A stretch of 64,000 nt of DNA, from NCBI GenBank assembly GCA_942486035.1, contig CALNXK010000042.1, positions 106,001 through 170,000 on the forward strand, given 5' to 3'. Positions 12,201 through 27,200 of this stretch are shown one piece after another. The stretch is from Porites lobata (taxonomy: Eukaryota > Cnidaria > Anthozoa > Scleractinia > Poritidae). The notes under the pieces are model-generated. The model was given only the letters and a program-made list of their open reading frames with translations, was not told the origin of the DNA and searched no databases. The position numbers were made by a program, and so were the translations under genes. Positions within the stretch are counted from its first letter, which is position 1. Each line of letters opens with the position of its first letter.

Positions 12201-15200
12201 GGTTCGAACTTTCTTCTCCAGTTCCCTGTGTTCATGGATCACTTCCTCTACTCGTCGATCGACCCCAGTCTTTTTTTCCTCAGGCGCTCTCTCCATGATC
12301 TGGAAGCCAAGTTTCCGGACTTGGTCCAAGTCCTGTTTAATGGTGGCCAGTTCATCTTTATAAGACTGCAAGAAAAACAAAACATTGGTGACACATTGCT
12401 TCAAGAGGACATATATACTGCAAAAGTAAAATGTTTGATTTTGAGCCTCACGAAATGGAACAGAAGAAAAAAGTCACCAAATGCAGAAAAAACTCTGCGC
12501 AGCGATATATCAATCTCAGAAAAAAGGAAATTGAAAAGTATTTAGTTTCAAGGAAATTCAATACTGGCGATTGTGACTTCTGTCCAATGCAAAAACAATA
12601 AACTGATTGAGCATGCGAAAAAAGACGCGGAACCTTACAACTAGCGCTTTCGTGTTAATAGTCGTGTCAACGTTTCCCTAGCAGAGGTAATCAATGAAAT
12701 TATCCCACACGAATGCTTACCGACTGAACTTTCGTTTTAAAAATTGAACACCACATAGGAACCAATCTTTGCAATAGATCACGGTCACTTCAAAGCATGC
12801 ATGAATAGTAAAGATTATAAAGAGCACTCAAAGGGCACGTTCAATTTGCAGCATCTGCCTGGTGGAATTAAATATCTTTTAAGTTTTAAAAAGAGAAAGA
12901 AAGAAAAATTCCAACGGACAAATGCGACGTGAAACGTAAATGAGTTCACCCTAAATGAAATAGACTGAGACTAAGTGATGACTATAGCACGCTTCTTCAC
13001 TTGTCAATAGCGAGTTTAGCAGCAATATTCTTTAAAATGCCCTGAAGCCTCATGCGAATCGCAAAATGCTGCAAAGAAAAAACGAAAGAATCTTCAATGG
13101 ATTTACCTCGGCCACCGAGAGCAATTTCTGGCGAAAGGATGAAAACATTATTGAAACATCCAGCAAAACTACGCCCGCTATAAAGCAGAATCAGAAATCT
13201 CTATAATGACCGCAGTGGTCGCATGCAAACGATTGTTGGATTACCACTTTTTGTTTTCAAAACAATAAAAAGTTTACCAATTATAAACTTGCGCAAAAAA
13301 AGGTGGGATCATATACATAAAGACGATAAAACTTTCCAATGTGCGTTCTGCGATCTTATTGTGGTTTGCGATAAAATGTTCTATAAATTCCAGACAAGCG
13401 AAAAAAGAGAAAATGATGGACACGCAAAAAAAAACCGCGAAGAAATACCATTGCCTTCCAATAATTAAAAAACACACACGCACACAAAATAATAACAAAA
13501 AACCCTCATTAAACTTCTTCATTTGGGCAATGAGTCAAGGTTTACAAAATAACAAAAATTGAAAAATCGCAGCAGTCTCCGATAAGGTATACGCAAATAA
13601 CTCTTTTAAATATTAATTTCTATTTAAGGGATTCACATTTGCCGTGAGTTTGGGACCGCTGTAACTATAAATGAAAGCTAGATTTTACAACATATTGTTC
13701 CAAGTCTTTGCTTAATCTGTTAAAAACTATGAATTGAGTTTTTTGTTGTACTAGCCACGATAAAAGAGAACGCAGAGTTCTTGCACTGTTGTTTTACACT
13801 TCTCACCGCACAACACTTTTCTTATCAACACGTTTAAATTTTCATCAAAAAATAACAAAAAGATGATCATAGTAGCGTCTTCTACCGCACTTTATCGAGC
13901 CAAGGTTACATATAATAGTAGCTACATTTTAGTACATAAAACGGAATATTCTAAAGTTTTTAATGAAATAGACAATTAAACATTTGTCCGCAAACAAAGC
14001 GGACCCAGTTGGATATTTTTCTGTTTTGTTTCCTGCTAGGAATTACTTCATATAAGCAGCACAAGTAGAAACACCAAGATCACACAAAACACCTGCGCTA
14101 GCAGAGAAAGCACGACTTCACGGAAGAGTAAGTCGGAGTAGGAAAAATAGCTTTAAAGTTTACGTTCCGTAACTGACAGACGAATTGTTTCACAGATGAA
14201 GTATAATAACAAAAATAAAGCACCTACGCTAGCACCGAGTTTTCCACGGCACGAGAAACATTGGGTTCCAGTTGCTAAGATAAGTTAAGATAAACAAAGG
14301 TAAAACAAAGTCATCCTTTTATTGGCCTAGCTCTTTGTATCCTCTTCATATAGTGATGATATCGACGGGAAAAAAATATTGCCACCCGAAGCCCTAAGTT
14401 GAAGCTTTAGAAAAACATTACTAAGCAGCTTCATAAAACTATGTATACACATACCACACATTTATCCAAAAGACTTTTAACATTCTTCGGTTCTGAGGAC
14501 TCTAGCTTCAGCTTTTTCAGACCACGCTGAATTTTGTCCAAGTCTGTCAACGTCTGTCCGTGCAGCGTGTCGAACTCAGCCTCAAGTTTTTTGCCAGGTT
14601 GATCTTTAAGTTCTGAGAACTTGGTGTGAATTGTCTTCCATTTAGTTTGAAGCTGCTGCAATTCTTTAAGCAGCTTGGGGTAAACAGCAGATCCTTTTGG
14701 AGTCTTACTGAGTTCCTGGCAAGTGGATTCCACTGAGTTAATGAGTGACTGATTCATAGAAAACTCTTCTTCTAGAGCCTGGTATAACAAGACAAAAAAG
14801 ACCATAAGTCGAGAAAAGAACTTAACTTGACTTTTTTTTTTACCAAAATGCGTTTGTTTGGTTTACGTTAGTCATTTACAAGATGTTACGTAGGTGTTTC
14901 TTTTTGACAAAGTACAAACACAATATTCCAGGATATTCCTAATACTTCAAGAAAGAGAATACTGTATCGTACGGCTGTTTGCAATTGAAAACCGATTTTT
15001 AAAATGACTCTCAATTGAGAAACCTTGGTGGGAGCGTCCTCGATAGGATAACCTCTGACCGCGGTTTTCTTTTATGTATCCTTTACATAATAAAGACGTG
15101 ACTTGATTTGACTTGATTTCTTAGTGTGGATCACTGCTCCCTCCTCACCAGGAAGTTATTTAATAGTTACTTGTGGTACAAAGCCGACCCCTGCACCAGG

Positions 15201-18200
15201 TAAAACTTGAACCCTCAAAACAAAGCAGCATTGAAAACAGAAATGAAATAATTTTCAGTTCAGTTTGCTAGTCTACTCATCCGTCTCAATTCCGCCTACT
15301 AGTTCATATTTCCTCGTTAATGTATCATTGTGTTCTTGAACTTAAAAACAGAAAATTTTCTCGGTTTAACCAATCAACCTTTGACCTTTATTTGAGTACT
15401 CGTCACTTTCACATAATTAACATCAGACTAAAGTACAAGAAACGGAAAGCGACGATTTGTTTACCTTGATTTCTCGCTCATCTATGTCTTCGTGTTTGGT
15501 TAGTTTAGAGTTGATAAGAACTTCAATCTTCACAACCCACATTCGAATCGTTTCCAGATCTTTTCTTAACTGTTGTCGCTTCCGCAATTCCCCTTCAAGA
15601 ACCTGACGAGTCTTATCACTCTTGCCACGGATGTCTGACAAACGATCCTGCAAATATGATTATATATATGCAGTTCAGCAAAATCAACTCGTTTATATAT
15701 TTCACAATTATTCCTCGAGCCCGAATGGGCTCTGAGTCAATAGCTCATGAGGCCGAAGGCCGAATGGGCTATTAACTCAGAGGCCATGAGGGCGAGAGGA
15801 ATAACTGTTTTAGTAAAATCCAACTAGTTGGTCAAAAATACCGAGAAGTGGTAGTGGTAGTGGGCTATAACATATAGCCTAGTAGTAACTCAACCAATCA
15901 GAACGCAGCATTGATAATAGACCACTAGCTGGATTTTACTAAATACTAGATATCTATATGACTGGATTTGCAAAAACATGGCTATAGAAATCTCTCTCAT
16001 ATACCTTCTGACTGAGTCTTGTAGTGGAGCATGTTCTTTTTTATAAGTACTTTATTTACTTAATTTCTACCGAATATTTACAGAATAGGCTGCAGTAGAT
16101 AGACCTTGATGAGTTTCTCACTGGCTATTAACCTACCACCTCCCTCCCCGCCCCCCCTTAAAAAAAACGTTTTTCATAACTTCCCGTAATTCTCTCTGTA
16201 TGTCAGTTTGAAATCAGCGCGCGTATTAGGCTGAACTCGGCTCTCATAGTGAGTTGTCTTAGAGTGTTTTTTTGGCTGCCTTGAGCAACATTTTCAGGAA
16301 GGCATCATTAAGCCTTATGAAGGAGCAATTCTCAAGGCTGGCAAATCTACTGCGACCAATATCTTCTCGTATTTCGTCTCATTTCGGGCTACTCGGGTGA
16401 AAGACTGATCCCGGACTTGAGACGGAAAGATAGGATGTTGCGAGCTTTGTTGTTGGCAGTAACAAGTCTTTGGCCTCACAAAGTAGGTCCTAAGGTTGAA
16501 ATCTATTCGGCGAGAGTAGCTGATCTCAGGTATGTAGTTGAGCTCGTGTTACCAGAAAACTTTGTGCCAAGCATAAAAACGCTTCGTGAGTGTTTAGTAT
16601 AGGTGATTTTGTCTTAGAAAGCCCATTCTGTGCTCAGAGATTGTGGATTTTAATTTTTTTTTAAATTTTTCTTTCTTTCTTTCTTTACTTTTTGGTTGGA
16701 ATCTTACTGTATATTTTTTGAGTTTTAATTGTAGTTGTATTTTGTAAGTGATGTTATTCTTATTTTTATACAGTTTTATCCGTTTGTAGTCATTTTTACA
16801 CGACCCCACAAGCTTTGAGCTTTAAACCATATCGTGTTTAAATAAAGGATATGTATGTATGTATGTATGTTTGTGTTTTCAGCTGAGACTAAAAGTTATA
16901 TTTTCCGAGGTTTCCAGTGTTGTTTACTTCATTGCAAAATCCTGTTCCTTCTGGGAGAGAAATTTCCCGATGTTGTCAGCAATAAAGTTGTGTTTGTTGA
17001 ACCTTAACTAGTAACTTTTCAATGTTTTCCATTCGACTTAGATGTCAAACTGTTAAAATTCACTTGAAATTTCTTTAACCACGTTTTAGCAAATTCAGTC
17101 CGATATAATTATGTGTAAAATGTTGTTTTGTGAGGAGCGTCAAAAGGATCCAAACAAGGTAATGAAAAATCCATCTAAAGAAAAGCAACAGCCGGTTGAC
17201 TTCTTGTGGGGATCTGAGAAAAGCAAACGTTGAAACCACTTGAGTGCACATTCATGGTCGAGATGGATTACTTAACTAAAACCAGTCACTGTTCTGTCAA
17301 AGTCTCGCCTTTTTCAGTGGTACGGAACAGTTATAATGGAGGAATGCAAACTATTGATAAGAAATCGATGAAGCATGCTGCTTTTACCTTCACATTTATG
17401 GAGGTGGATGTTGCCGTATAACGACTACTACTTTCGAGAATCAAAGACGCATTTTTGATCGTAGAGGTCTGAATCTATCATACGAATACAACCCAGCTTA
17501 CCAGATAAAATATTGAATGATAGAATGATGATGTATAAAGAATGATGACGTGAACTGCGGAAATACAAATTTAAATCGTCGCAGTGGTAATTGCAATTTA
17601 AGCAGTTGCAAATTTACCCCACTGCGCAAGTGCTGCAGTGCTCCAACCAACTGAGCTATGAAGACCTATACATTGGGAGAAGGCCAGTTTGATGAGTTCA
17701 TCTTAACCAGTCCGGAATATCCCTAAATTTAAGGACAGGGCCAACTGGTCACGCGACACTTTTCAACCAATGAGAAGGCGCGCTTGTGTTTATCAACAAA
17801 CAAATCAAAACATCACCCCAGTGATAAAAAATTTTCAAAACTGCGGACGGAGTCGGACAGAATCAGTCATCGTTTCGAGGCTCTCAGGCATATTTTTAAG
17901 TGGACAGCGTATCGGAAGCCGTATTGGAAGTGTCTCGTGAAATATTCAGCACATTTTGTGGCTTATTTCTTCTTTTAAACAAAGCGATGTATAGGCGAGA
18001 TTTTGGTCGGTTTTCAAGGTACGTGAACAAGTATCTATTATTTTTTCGATTGACAGATTTTTCCGAAGTTGTAGATATTTTTCCTCGATTGTCATACCGA
18101 TTAACTTTCATCATGTTGAATGTGGGGATGGTAGACAACCTAGAACTTTGACAGACAAATTTTGAAATCCGAGGTCCAAAACACGTACTTTTTCCACTCC

Positions 18201-21200
18201 TGTTTTGAAAATTTTTGATCACTGGGGCGATGTTTTTATTTGTTTGTCTATAAACACAAGCGCGCCTTCTCATTGGTTGAAAAGTGTCGCGTGACCAGTT
18301 GGCCCTTTTCCTACATTTAGGGATATTCCGGAATGTTACCCCGTGAAAGGAATGAAACCCAGAATGATGATGTGAACTGCAGAAATACAAATTAAATATG
18401 ATCGTCGCAGTGGTAATTTAGATACAAATATTGCTATACCCAAAGCCAAAAGAAAGGCGAGAAAAATCACCTCATACAAATCCATCTGCTTCCTAACAAC
18501 AGTCACCGCAATACGCTTACTCAAGAGCTGCTTGGAGAGATCTGGAACCGAGCCTGGACCACTTTCTTTGATAGTAGCAGTCTGGCGGTTTAAGCTCTGA
18601 ACATTAAAAAGCACCCTGTTAGAATCCAAACTTGTGTGACGTAAGTAAGCTATTCTCTTTACGTCACCTGACACTCTATAAATAAGTGACTGTTTCATAT
18701 TCACATTCGCCACTTTACAAACAAGAGGGAAACACAACCGGGTTCGCAAAGACGTCTGGGATCGTTAATGGAGACGCGCCGGTAAGTCCTTGGTAACAGT
18801 CCCAGAAGTCTTGGCGAAAGTTAACTCTTAAACCATCCAACTCAGTTCAACCCTTGCTTCATTTTGATAACGAATGGTTAACGCTTTTGAGTAAACGAAA
18901 CGCAAACACGCTAAAATAATAGCACCGCGTTGGGTCTTTGCACATGATATTCTTGGACTCATTGTACTCAAATAAGAAAAGAACATGAGATGATCAGTAC
19001 AGTATAGCTGCTTCTCATATTAATAATAAATACCCTCAGGGTATCCTCAATTTCAGCCTCGGTTCCTTCTAGCACGTGATAGCTTTTTTCAATCACTCGG
19101 TCCAGTTCACTCATCAGCTTGTAGTCCCTTTCAATCAAAACACTCAACTGCTCCAGTTCTAACTGAGTCTGCTTGAACTCGTGTTGCCGCTGTGCTACTT
19201 TGGTCTTCAGTCGGTTCCAATCCCCGTTCAGCTTTTTTATGGTTTCCTGCAAAACAGCAGGACTCCCCTGTTTTGTTTTTTCAATCATCTGATTAGCAGT
19301 CGTGTTGATTCGCACCACTACAGGGGCACGCTTTGAGATGTCTTGCTGCAGCTCCTACAGGAAATACAAAATAAGCACCTTGCTGTATGGCATCATATTT
19401 CATTGGGTAACAGATAGAAGAGGTGGCGAACACACTAAGTTATGTACCTTATAATGATCCATCTTTTCCTGGGTAATTTCACCGCTAGTCGTGTCTCCCT
19501 CATCATCAGCAATAGATCGCTCTACCTTCATGATCCAATGACTCATCTCTTTTATGTCATGACTCAGCTTTTGATATTTCTCAAGTGAAGCCACCAAATT
19601 ATCTTTGACTCGCAGAGCGACGCGGACAAGCTCGTCCCAGCGACCGTTAAGCTCGTCTAGCTCACGCTTAAGTTTATCAGCAAACGCAGGCGTAGCTTTG
19701 CTGATCATGTACGCGCCAGTCTCATTCAATGATTCCAGTTTGCGCTGCAGCTTGGTGACGTCGCCTTGCAGAGCCTTAAAACAAAAAACAGCGCCATTTG
19801 CAATATAACTCCGAACTACATAGCAACAATACTTCGTCGGCCTAAAAGACCTTGTTTCCTCCAATACAAGCTTAAGGGAGGACGAAAAAACAACCTAGAC
19901 ACCACACATAAATTTGACAACGTGATAAAAACATGGTTACAGCCTACTGAATTATTACCATTGCTGAGAAACAACAGAATAAATCAGGTTTCTGGACGAA
20001 TTCCGACGCGTTGATGTGTTTTAAGATAGTGTTCTGCAGTAAAATAAACAAGGAACCTTTAAAATTACGAACAGCAACAGTGAACCCTGAAAGAGGAATA
20101 TCTTTCACTGCAGACCGTGCTTCTCAAGAATGAGATGATGTAAAGTTCAGCTGATGAGGTGATGGGTTAATCGCTTAAACATGTTAAAAGTTTGAGTAAT
20201 GCATTAGTCGCTAAGAGTTTGATTAAGGCACAAGTCTGATTATACCGAATCGCGCGAAAATTAACGTGTCTCCGAAGAATGTTTATCTCACAAATAAGTC
20301 CACGCAAACTCAGAAGGATAAGTAATTAATGGTGTGATTATAATGAGACGATTAAATGAACGAATAATATTAGTAATGAAGATGAGAAAACAGACAGCAT
20401 TCAGTTCATGGCGTCTCATCATCCCTTCATGAAACAACACCTACAAAAGTGGTTGGTGAATAATAAACGATCAGGTTGTGAAGTTGCTGACTTTAAAAAA
20501 GTATTTAAATTGCTCTCACTGCACACGCTACTTTGGGTCGTTGGTTTGTTTCTCTAAAACAATACAATTTCGTTGACTCCTCATCAATCCACGAAGTTAG
20601 TTAAACTACCTGACCAAATCCGTTATAAAGAAAACCCTCATTGTAGTGTTTTTAAAAGTTGACCGTCCAAGCAAGTTGTAACCTCCATTCCGCGCTTGAG
20701 AAAAGCGCTAAAAAAAGCAAGCGTTTGACTATAAAAAGCCTTGACTGTCATTTCAAGGGGGATGAGTGAGAACGCCTTAAAAAAGGCCGCAGGTTTCCTA
20801 CTCTTACCTGAGTGGTGGACAACGTATGGATATGGTAAGGTGAACTTAGCAGTTGATGATATCTTTTAGCATTTGACGAACTGTGGGGGGTCAGGTGGGT
20901 GAACCAACTGACCTCGCTCTGATCCAGCTGAGCCTCCAACGTTTCTGGATCCCCAGCGGCCGGCTCTTGATCTTTGAGGAAATCGTTGGCGTCTTTCATC
21001 CAATTAAACAAACCTTTGATCTCCTCTGTAAACTGCCGAGTTTGATTAACAGCTTTACCGACCTAAAAAAAACAACAACAACAACCACATATAAACAACA
21101 AAAGTAGACAACAACAACAGATAAATGCAAAAAAAGGATTAAACAAAATAGCCGATATATCTTAGATCTAATAAAATAGAAACTTGAAATGTGGACAGCT

Positions 21201-24200
21201 CTTCTAACATTTAAATAATCGTCGATATCAGTTAACAAACAGGTTACATTACGGTATAATTAAATTAAAATATCAACAAAAGATTCTATTAACTCAAAAG
21301 ATTCTATTAACTCAGTGCAGTACATTTGTTACTTGGATTGCTCACTTGATTTTGTCGTTTTTCAGCGTGTAGATTTATGTCCCGCCATTTGTCATTCAAA
21401 TCCGCCAGTTTTGATCGAAGCTGCTCTGCTTTCTGTCGCGGAAGAGATTTTACAAACTTATCGCCAGTGCTGTTAAGATAATCCATATTCCGTTGCTGCT
21501 CTGCCATACTCGCCTGAAGTTGCTGATTAAAGGAAAAAACGCCTGAGTTTAGAAGCAGATTCAAGAGACAAACGACAATAAGAAAACAGTGGAGTTGTTT
21601 TCTACAGCATAACTAACCTTGTATTTTTGTAGCTGTTCTTCCAGTGACGCGGTATCAGCGATGAGAAACTCCGAGGCGAGTTGAGTTTCCATGTTTTTAA
21701 TCTTCAGTAGTACCGAATCCATAGTACTTAGAAACTGTTTTGGTGGCCCAGACTCCAAGGCGGCTGTCAGCTGTTTTTGCCTGTCTTCAAGAGTTGCGAG
21801 GGCTTTGGACCAGCGATCGTCAATTCTTTTTACTCCGCCCTGGAGGTGTGGGGTGTGTCTGTCATCTTTACTCAGGTTTCGCGAAAGTTCTCGCACTTTG
21901 ATCAGGGACACTTCATTAGTGGCCATTTCTTCAAGTTTTACCTGTGGAAGAAATGTTTACAATTGAAAGCCGGATGCCCTTTCTGTCCTTCACTTTTAAA
22001 ATTTCCGCGGGCTATTGGACAACAGAATTGTTCATGTTTTCTTTAACGGTCATGCACAAAAGAGGGATTCGGAAAAAAGAAGCAAATCACGTTGCGTTAA
22101 CAAATTATGTTCACAAAGTGTTTCCTTTAATATCGATTCAGTTTGACAAATGGACCTCCGTAAGTCTGGCGATAATCGACGTACCTTACACAACTCTAAC
22201 TGGGATTTGATTTCATATTCAATCTCAGGAACATCCGCATTAAATTTGCTGGCGACTCTCTCCACGTCTTTTAACACAACTTCTAAGGTCGTCATCAAGT
22301 CCTGCACGTCACGTCTGCGACGCGCCAGCTGTGCTTTTTGTCTGCGGTCGTCAATCAAAGAGCCTACAGAACTCCACCGCTCTGTAAAGTTGCTAAGCGA
22401 TTGTTCAAGGGTGACTGGTATACTGCCTTGGTTACGGCAATGCTCAATCAGCTCCTCTCCTTTCCTTTGTACAGATGTGACGCTTGTTTTCCTTTGTCTC
22501 CTTGCATTATCAAGCGACTACAAAAGGATGTAATGGGCATCAGAAAGTAGATTGCACAGTACAAGAAGGCATACATAACGTCCAATATTCTGCTGTGAAA
22601 GTTGACGTTGTTAACTGCCCAAATAACCCCTTCTGGCGTTATTGGAACCGGTAAAATTGATGCACGTGTTAAAAGGTTTAAGGTTAAAGGTTTTTTAACG
22701 TCCAAGGTGCACATAGCAGCTTATCCAGCTAGTACACTGTATTGCTCTGAGTGCATTATCGAGCATTGCCTCCTCCTCCGTATGCGTAGTAACTTTGAAA
22801 AAAAAAAAGTCTCACTCGTTACAAACTTTAGTACAGTTTAATAATGTTACCTCCACAAGCTCGCTTTGTTGTACCACCTTTTCGCTAGATATCTTCTCAT
22901 CATCCAAGTTGAACGCGGGGGACTTGAGCAGAGTCTCGGTATCAGTTATCCACTGAGTCTTATCAACTACTTCATTATGAAAATGTTGAAGCTTCAGATC
23001 CACACCTTCCAACTAAATAAAGAACATTTGACCTTACGTTAAATAATAAATAAATATAAAAATAAACAAATATCTTCTCCCCTTGTTGTGCTTTTTAGGG
23101 ATAATGAATCAAATATTCTAGTGGAACTTAAAAAGTTTAGTAATCGGGCATTTGAGCTTGCGGTCTAGACAGGTTTGAAGTTGGAGACTTCCGATTACAA
23201 GTCCAGCACTTTAATCGCTCGGCCAAGCAGAAAAGCTGCCTCCACAGAAACTGAAATATTTAAGACGTCAAAATATTGCTGACCCTAACCCTAAGTCAGC
23301 CGTCGTTCATTTCCGTCAGCGTAAGTCGAACAGCAACAGAAATACTCTGTCTCCTCGCTCCAGTAGAGAGAAGTGTGGGATATGTACAAGGGAACAGCTT
23401 CTTACAATAACATGCTAACAGTGCTTAGGAACGAAACCCACTAATCATTAGTGAAATTCGGAATGCATCAATCATCACAATAGGAACCAAGGTGTTACTA
23501 GCAGACCCGCTCAGTAAATAGATATAATTATCAACTGATGGAGGCCTCACTAAGGCCTGCAGTACGGTGTCAAAATAACGAAGAAAAACGATAAACAAGC
23601 TCCTTAATAAAGCTCCTTTTTGTCCCAGTGCGTCACGTCTACTTGCAGCAATCATCATTCACGCACAATCAAGTGTTTGTGCGTTGGTCTTACGCCGGGC
23701 GACATAACAAAGGAGGATCAACTGGACTTTGGTGGTGCCCAACTAAGACGATAATCTTTGAAGGGTTCTTTGGATAACGACAGTAGTGGCAACATCAAAT
23801 AACTAGATACAAGAATTCCCCACCAGCATTTACACTAAAGCTGACTCCACACGAAGAAATGGAAAGTGTTTATTACCAGGGCGATTCTGGTGGACACCTC
23901 AGTAGTTATTTTATTCCAGCGGTCATTGAATTCTTCCATCTTATCTTGTATTTCTGCAACACCAGGAGACTCCTCTTCCAGGTTCTCAGCAACTTTCTCG
24001 GCAGCAAGATTAAAGGTCCCAAACGTAGCTTGCTGAGCTTCCATCTCCTGCTCCATGTTCTTAAAAAAAAACGCAAAAAAGCGAAGAGTTAGCGGGGAAC
24101 AGAAAAGCGGCACAAGCAAGAGAATGCCGGCCGGGAAGTCTCTCTCTCGGTTCGGTTACAGAGAATACCCAAGAGTAAACAAAACAAAGCAACGCAAACA

Positions 24201-27200
24201 AACAAGAACAAACCACAAATAAAATCAAAACGAAGGCAGTAGTGAAGGAATTAGAACACTAACTATGAGCAGTTTAAGGGCTTTTTTGACCACTTCCAAG
24301 TCACCCAAATCAATATGCTTATTATCTTCAATCTGTCCTTCCTTTTCAGACAGCCATTTTGACAGCCTTCTTTCTTCGTCTCTGTATTCTTGCCAGCTTT
24401 TCAATACATCCTGTAACATAGTCCACCTGAAACCGCACCAATTTACAAGTCAGCATGGCATTCTTTTAGGGCTAACTGATTGATCACGAAAACCAACTTG
24501 TTGTATGCTTGTTTGTCAAATAACAAATTTGTAGAGTTCAGGACTTCTGACAATTAACAAGTGAAACAAACTACTAGACGGTTTAAACTAGATTAAGCTC
24601 ACAGAGCAGTGCACGAAGTTTTGATCGGTATTGGCCAGTTTAGAATGGGTGGTACAGGTGGTGGGGTGGATGGGTGGTACAGGTGGTGGGGTGAATGGGT
24701 GTTACAGGTGGTGGGGTGGATGGGTGGTACAGGTGGTGGGGTGGATGGGTGGTACAGGTGGTGGGGTGGATGGGTGGTACAGGTGGTGGGGTGAATGGGT
24801 GGTACAGGTGGTGGGGTGAATGGGTGGTACAGGTGGTGGGGTGGATGGGTGGTACAGGTGGTGGGGTGGATGGGTGGTACAGGTGGTGGGGTGGATGGGT
24901 GGTACAGGTGGTGGGGTGAATGGGTGGTACAGGTGGTGGGGTGAATGGGTGGTACAGGTGGTGGGGTGAATGGGTGGTACAGGTGGTGGGGTGGATGGGT
25001 GGTACAGGTGGTGGGGTGGATGGGTGGTACAGGTGGTGGGGTGAATGGGTGGTACAGGTGGTGGGGTGAATGGGTGGTACAGGTGGTGGGGTGGATGGGT
25101 GGTACAGGTGGTGGGGTGGATGGGTGGTACAGGTGGTGGGGTGGAATGGATTTCTTTGTTCACCTTTGTTCTGTCCACTTGCATACATTAGACCAACGCT
25201 CTCCAAGAACCGCCAGCTGTTCCTCTAGGTCGGCGGTAGCACTTTCATTAGAACTATCATCCACAACAACAACCATGTGCGTCAGTGAGTTAACCTGTTG
25301 CTGCTGCTTCTCCAGATCTTCCTGGAAGAACTGTGTCGCACAAAGCAAGGCAAAAAAAAGTTCGTTACGTAATTACACACAATACTTATAGCTTAATAAT
25401 GCACCGTTTTTTATCCTTGACGTTCTGGCGTTCTGGCGTTTAACGGCGAAAACAAAAATGCAATTACGTTCATCAACTAAACGTTTTTAGCTGCATCTGT
25501 AGCAAGGAAGTTTTGCTTTTTTAAAAATCCCTTAAAAAGTTACCTTTTTTCACGAGTGGTAAATGAATAGAAAAACGGTAAACCACAAAAGAAGAAAGAT
25601 GGTTTAAGATGTATATATGGAGAGGCTACCGTGGAAAATTTAGGCCAAATTTCTCAACTTACAGAAAGTAGTGGTAGGTTTTATGTTAATCATCACCTTG
25701 TGATCCTCGACCTGACGTCGCACGGTGTCGAGGTCAGAGCCGATTGTTTGTGCGCTATTGATTCTTTTCTCAGCAACAGTCAGCCAATCAGCCAGTTCAT
25801 CAATCTGTTTCTGTTGAAGATCCATCAGTTGCAAGTGAAGCCTGAAAATAAGAACAAAAATTCCTCGTAAAACTCTCTTTCAGGGAAAAACAGCATAGGC
25901 TACAGTGTTCTGTACTTTTTAATTACATACAAAATTAAACGTATGCGTTTTTCAGTTTTGCTGTCTAACTAAGGCCTCTGTACACAAAACTTTCTCAGTA
26001 CCCTCCCTCCCCTCCCTCAGTAAGGGGCATCTGGATTATTTTTGCAGCCATTCTCTAGGTTCAACGGATTCTTTCGAGATCCGGCTTAAGTAGAGTTATC
26101 CGTGTTAAGGAACTTAATGCACTACAGTCAAGATCTAGATAACTATTAATGATGTTTCAGAGGAATTTACCCTCATTTGGTGTTTTCATGATCTGTGCGT
26201 ACATACAGTGTATGCACGTGAATAACACAAATTTTAAATGAAAGTTTGTTAAAAAACATTACATGACCTACAAGCTAAAAAAAGTCTATTGAATCAACAC
26301 CATCACAAGGTTTTGTTCGGCTCAGTTGCTATGGTGATCTCTAGCGAGTTATCACAGTTTCAGATGTACGTGTAGAAATGACAAGTTTCTTACGTACTTT
26401 GTTTGCCTGTCCATCGCCGCCATTCTCAGCGCTTCCCAACGATCATTGAGTGAAATCATTTGCTCCCGAATCTCATTCTCTTCCTTTTCACTGACAAGTC
26501 CCTCGCTAATCAACTGGTTACCAAACTCCAGAACGGCCCCCACGTCAGACTGATGTGACGTCAGCTCCATCATAAAGTCCTGGAACGCAGTTAAATGCGG
26601 GTCAGTGAAAATACTAGCATGCGAAATTTGAGGTTAATAGAAAAAAATAAAGAATAACATTTGAGAACTGGCAAGAAAAATTGACAAAGGCCTGGTATCA
26701 AGGAAACCCCTTTCCATAAATTCAGACAAAACTAGTCTGCTTGTATTAAAGTCCAGCAAAGAGTGTAGAAAAGTTTGATACTTTAAAGACATTTGTGTAT
26801 TAGCACTGTAAATCAATTTTAGTGCGCCATTCACAGAGCACATTCTGCCCTCTCTTGCACAGTTACAAACTGTAATGACTAGCTACCTCGTGCCCATGGA
26901 ACTGCTTTTTCACTGTATCCACGTCGTCTGAGATGGGTTGCTGTGACTCCAGAGTTCTTTCAGCTTGTGAGAGCCAGTTAAGAACTTCTTGTAAAGCAGA
27001 GTTGTAGTCTTCCCACTCCTTAAATGAACCCACTGAATCACGAACACTGCTCGTTTCACTGACCATAGAGTCAGGACGTTCCGCATTTTGAGTCTGCTCA
27101 ACCTAAACGAACATGCACAATGACCAGTTTGTTCAGATTGGCACAGCAATATTTGCTGAAGTTTCGAACATGTTGGTGTAACAAAAATAACATTAGTTTC

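Noticed and set aside
16417..16602. 61-codon plus-strand frame
   Set aside because: No domain, no splice support and no neighbours; expected by chance.
23160..23236. tRNA gene
   Set aside because: Only degraded box A and B likeness; stems do not pair and the T-arm is lost, so it is a SINE remnant.
24646..25144. Regularly spaced repeats resembling a CRISPR array
   Set aside because: Units are directly tandem with no unique spacers, in a eukaryotic intron.
24640..25206. Long Pro/His/Thr-rich and Trp/Gly-rich reading frames
   Set aside because: They are translations of the 25-bp minisatellite, whose unit simply has no stop codon; they lie in an intron.
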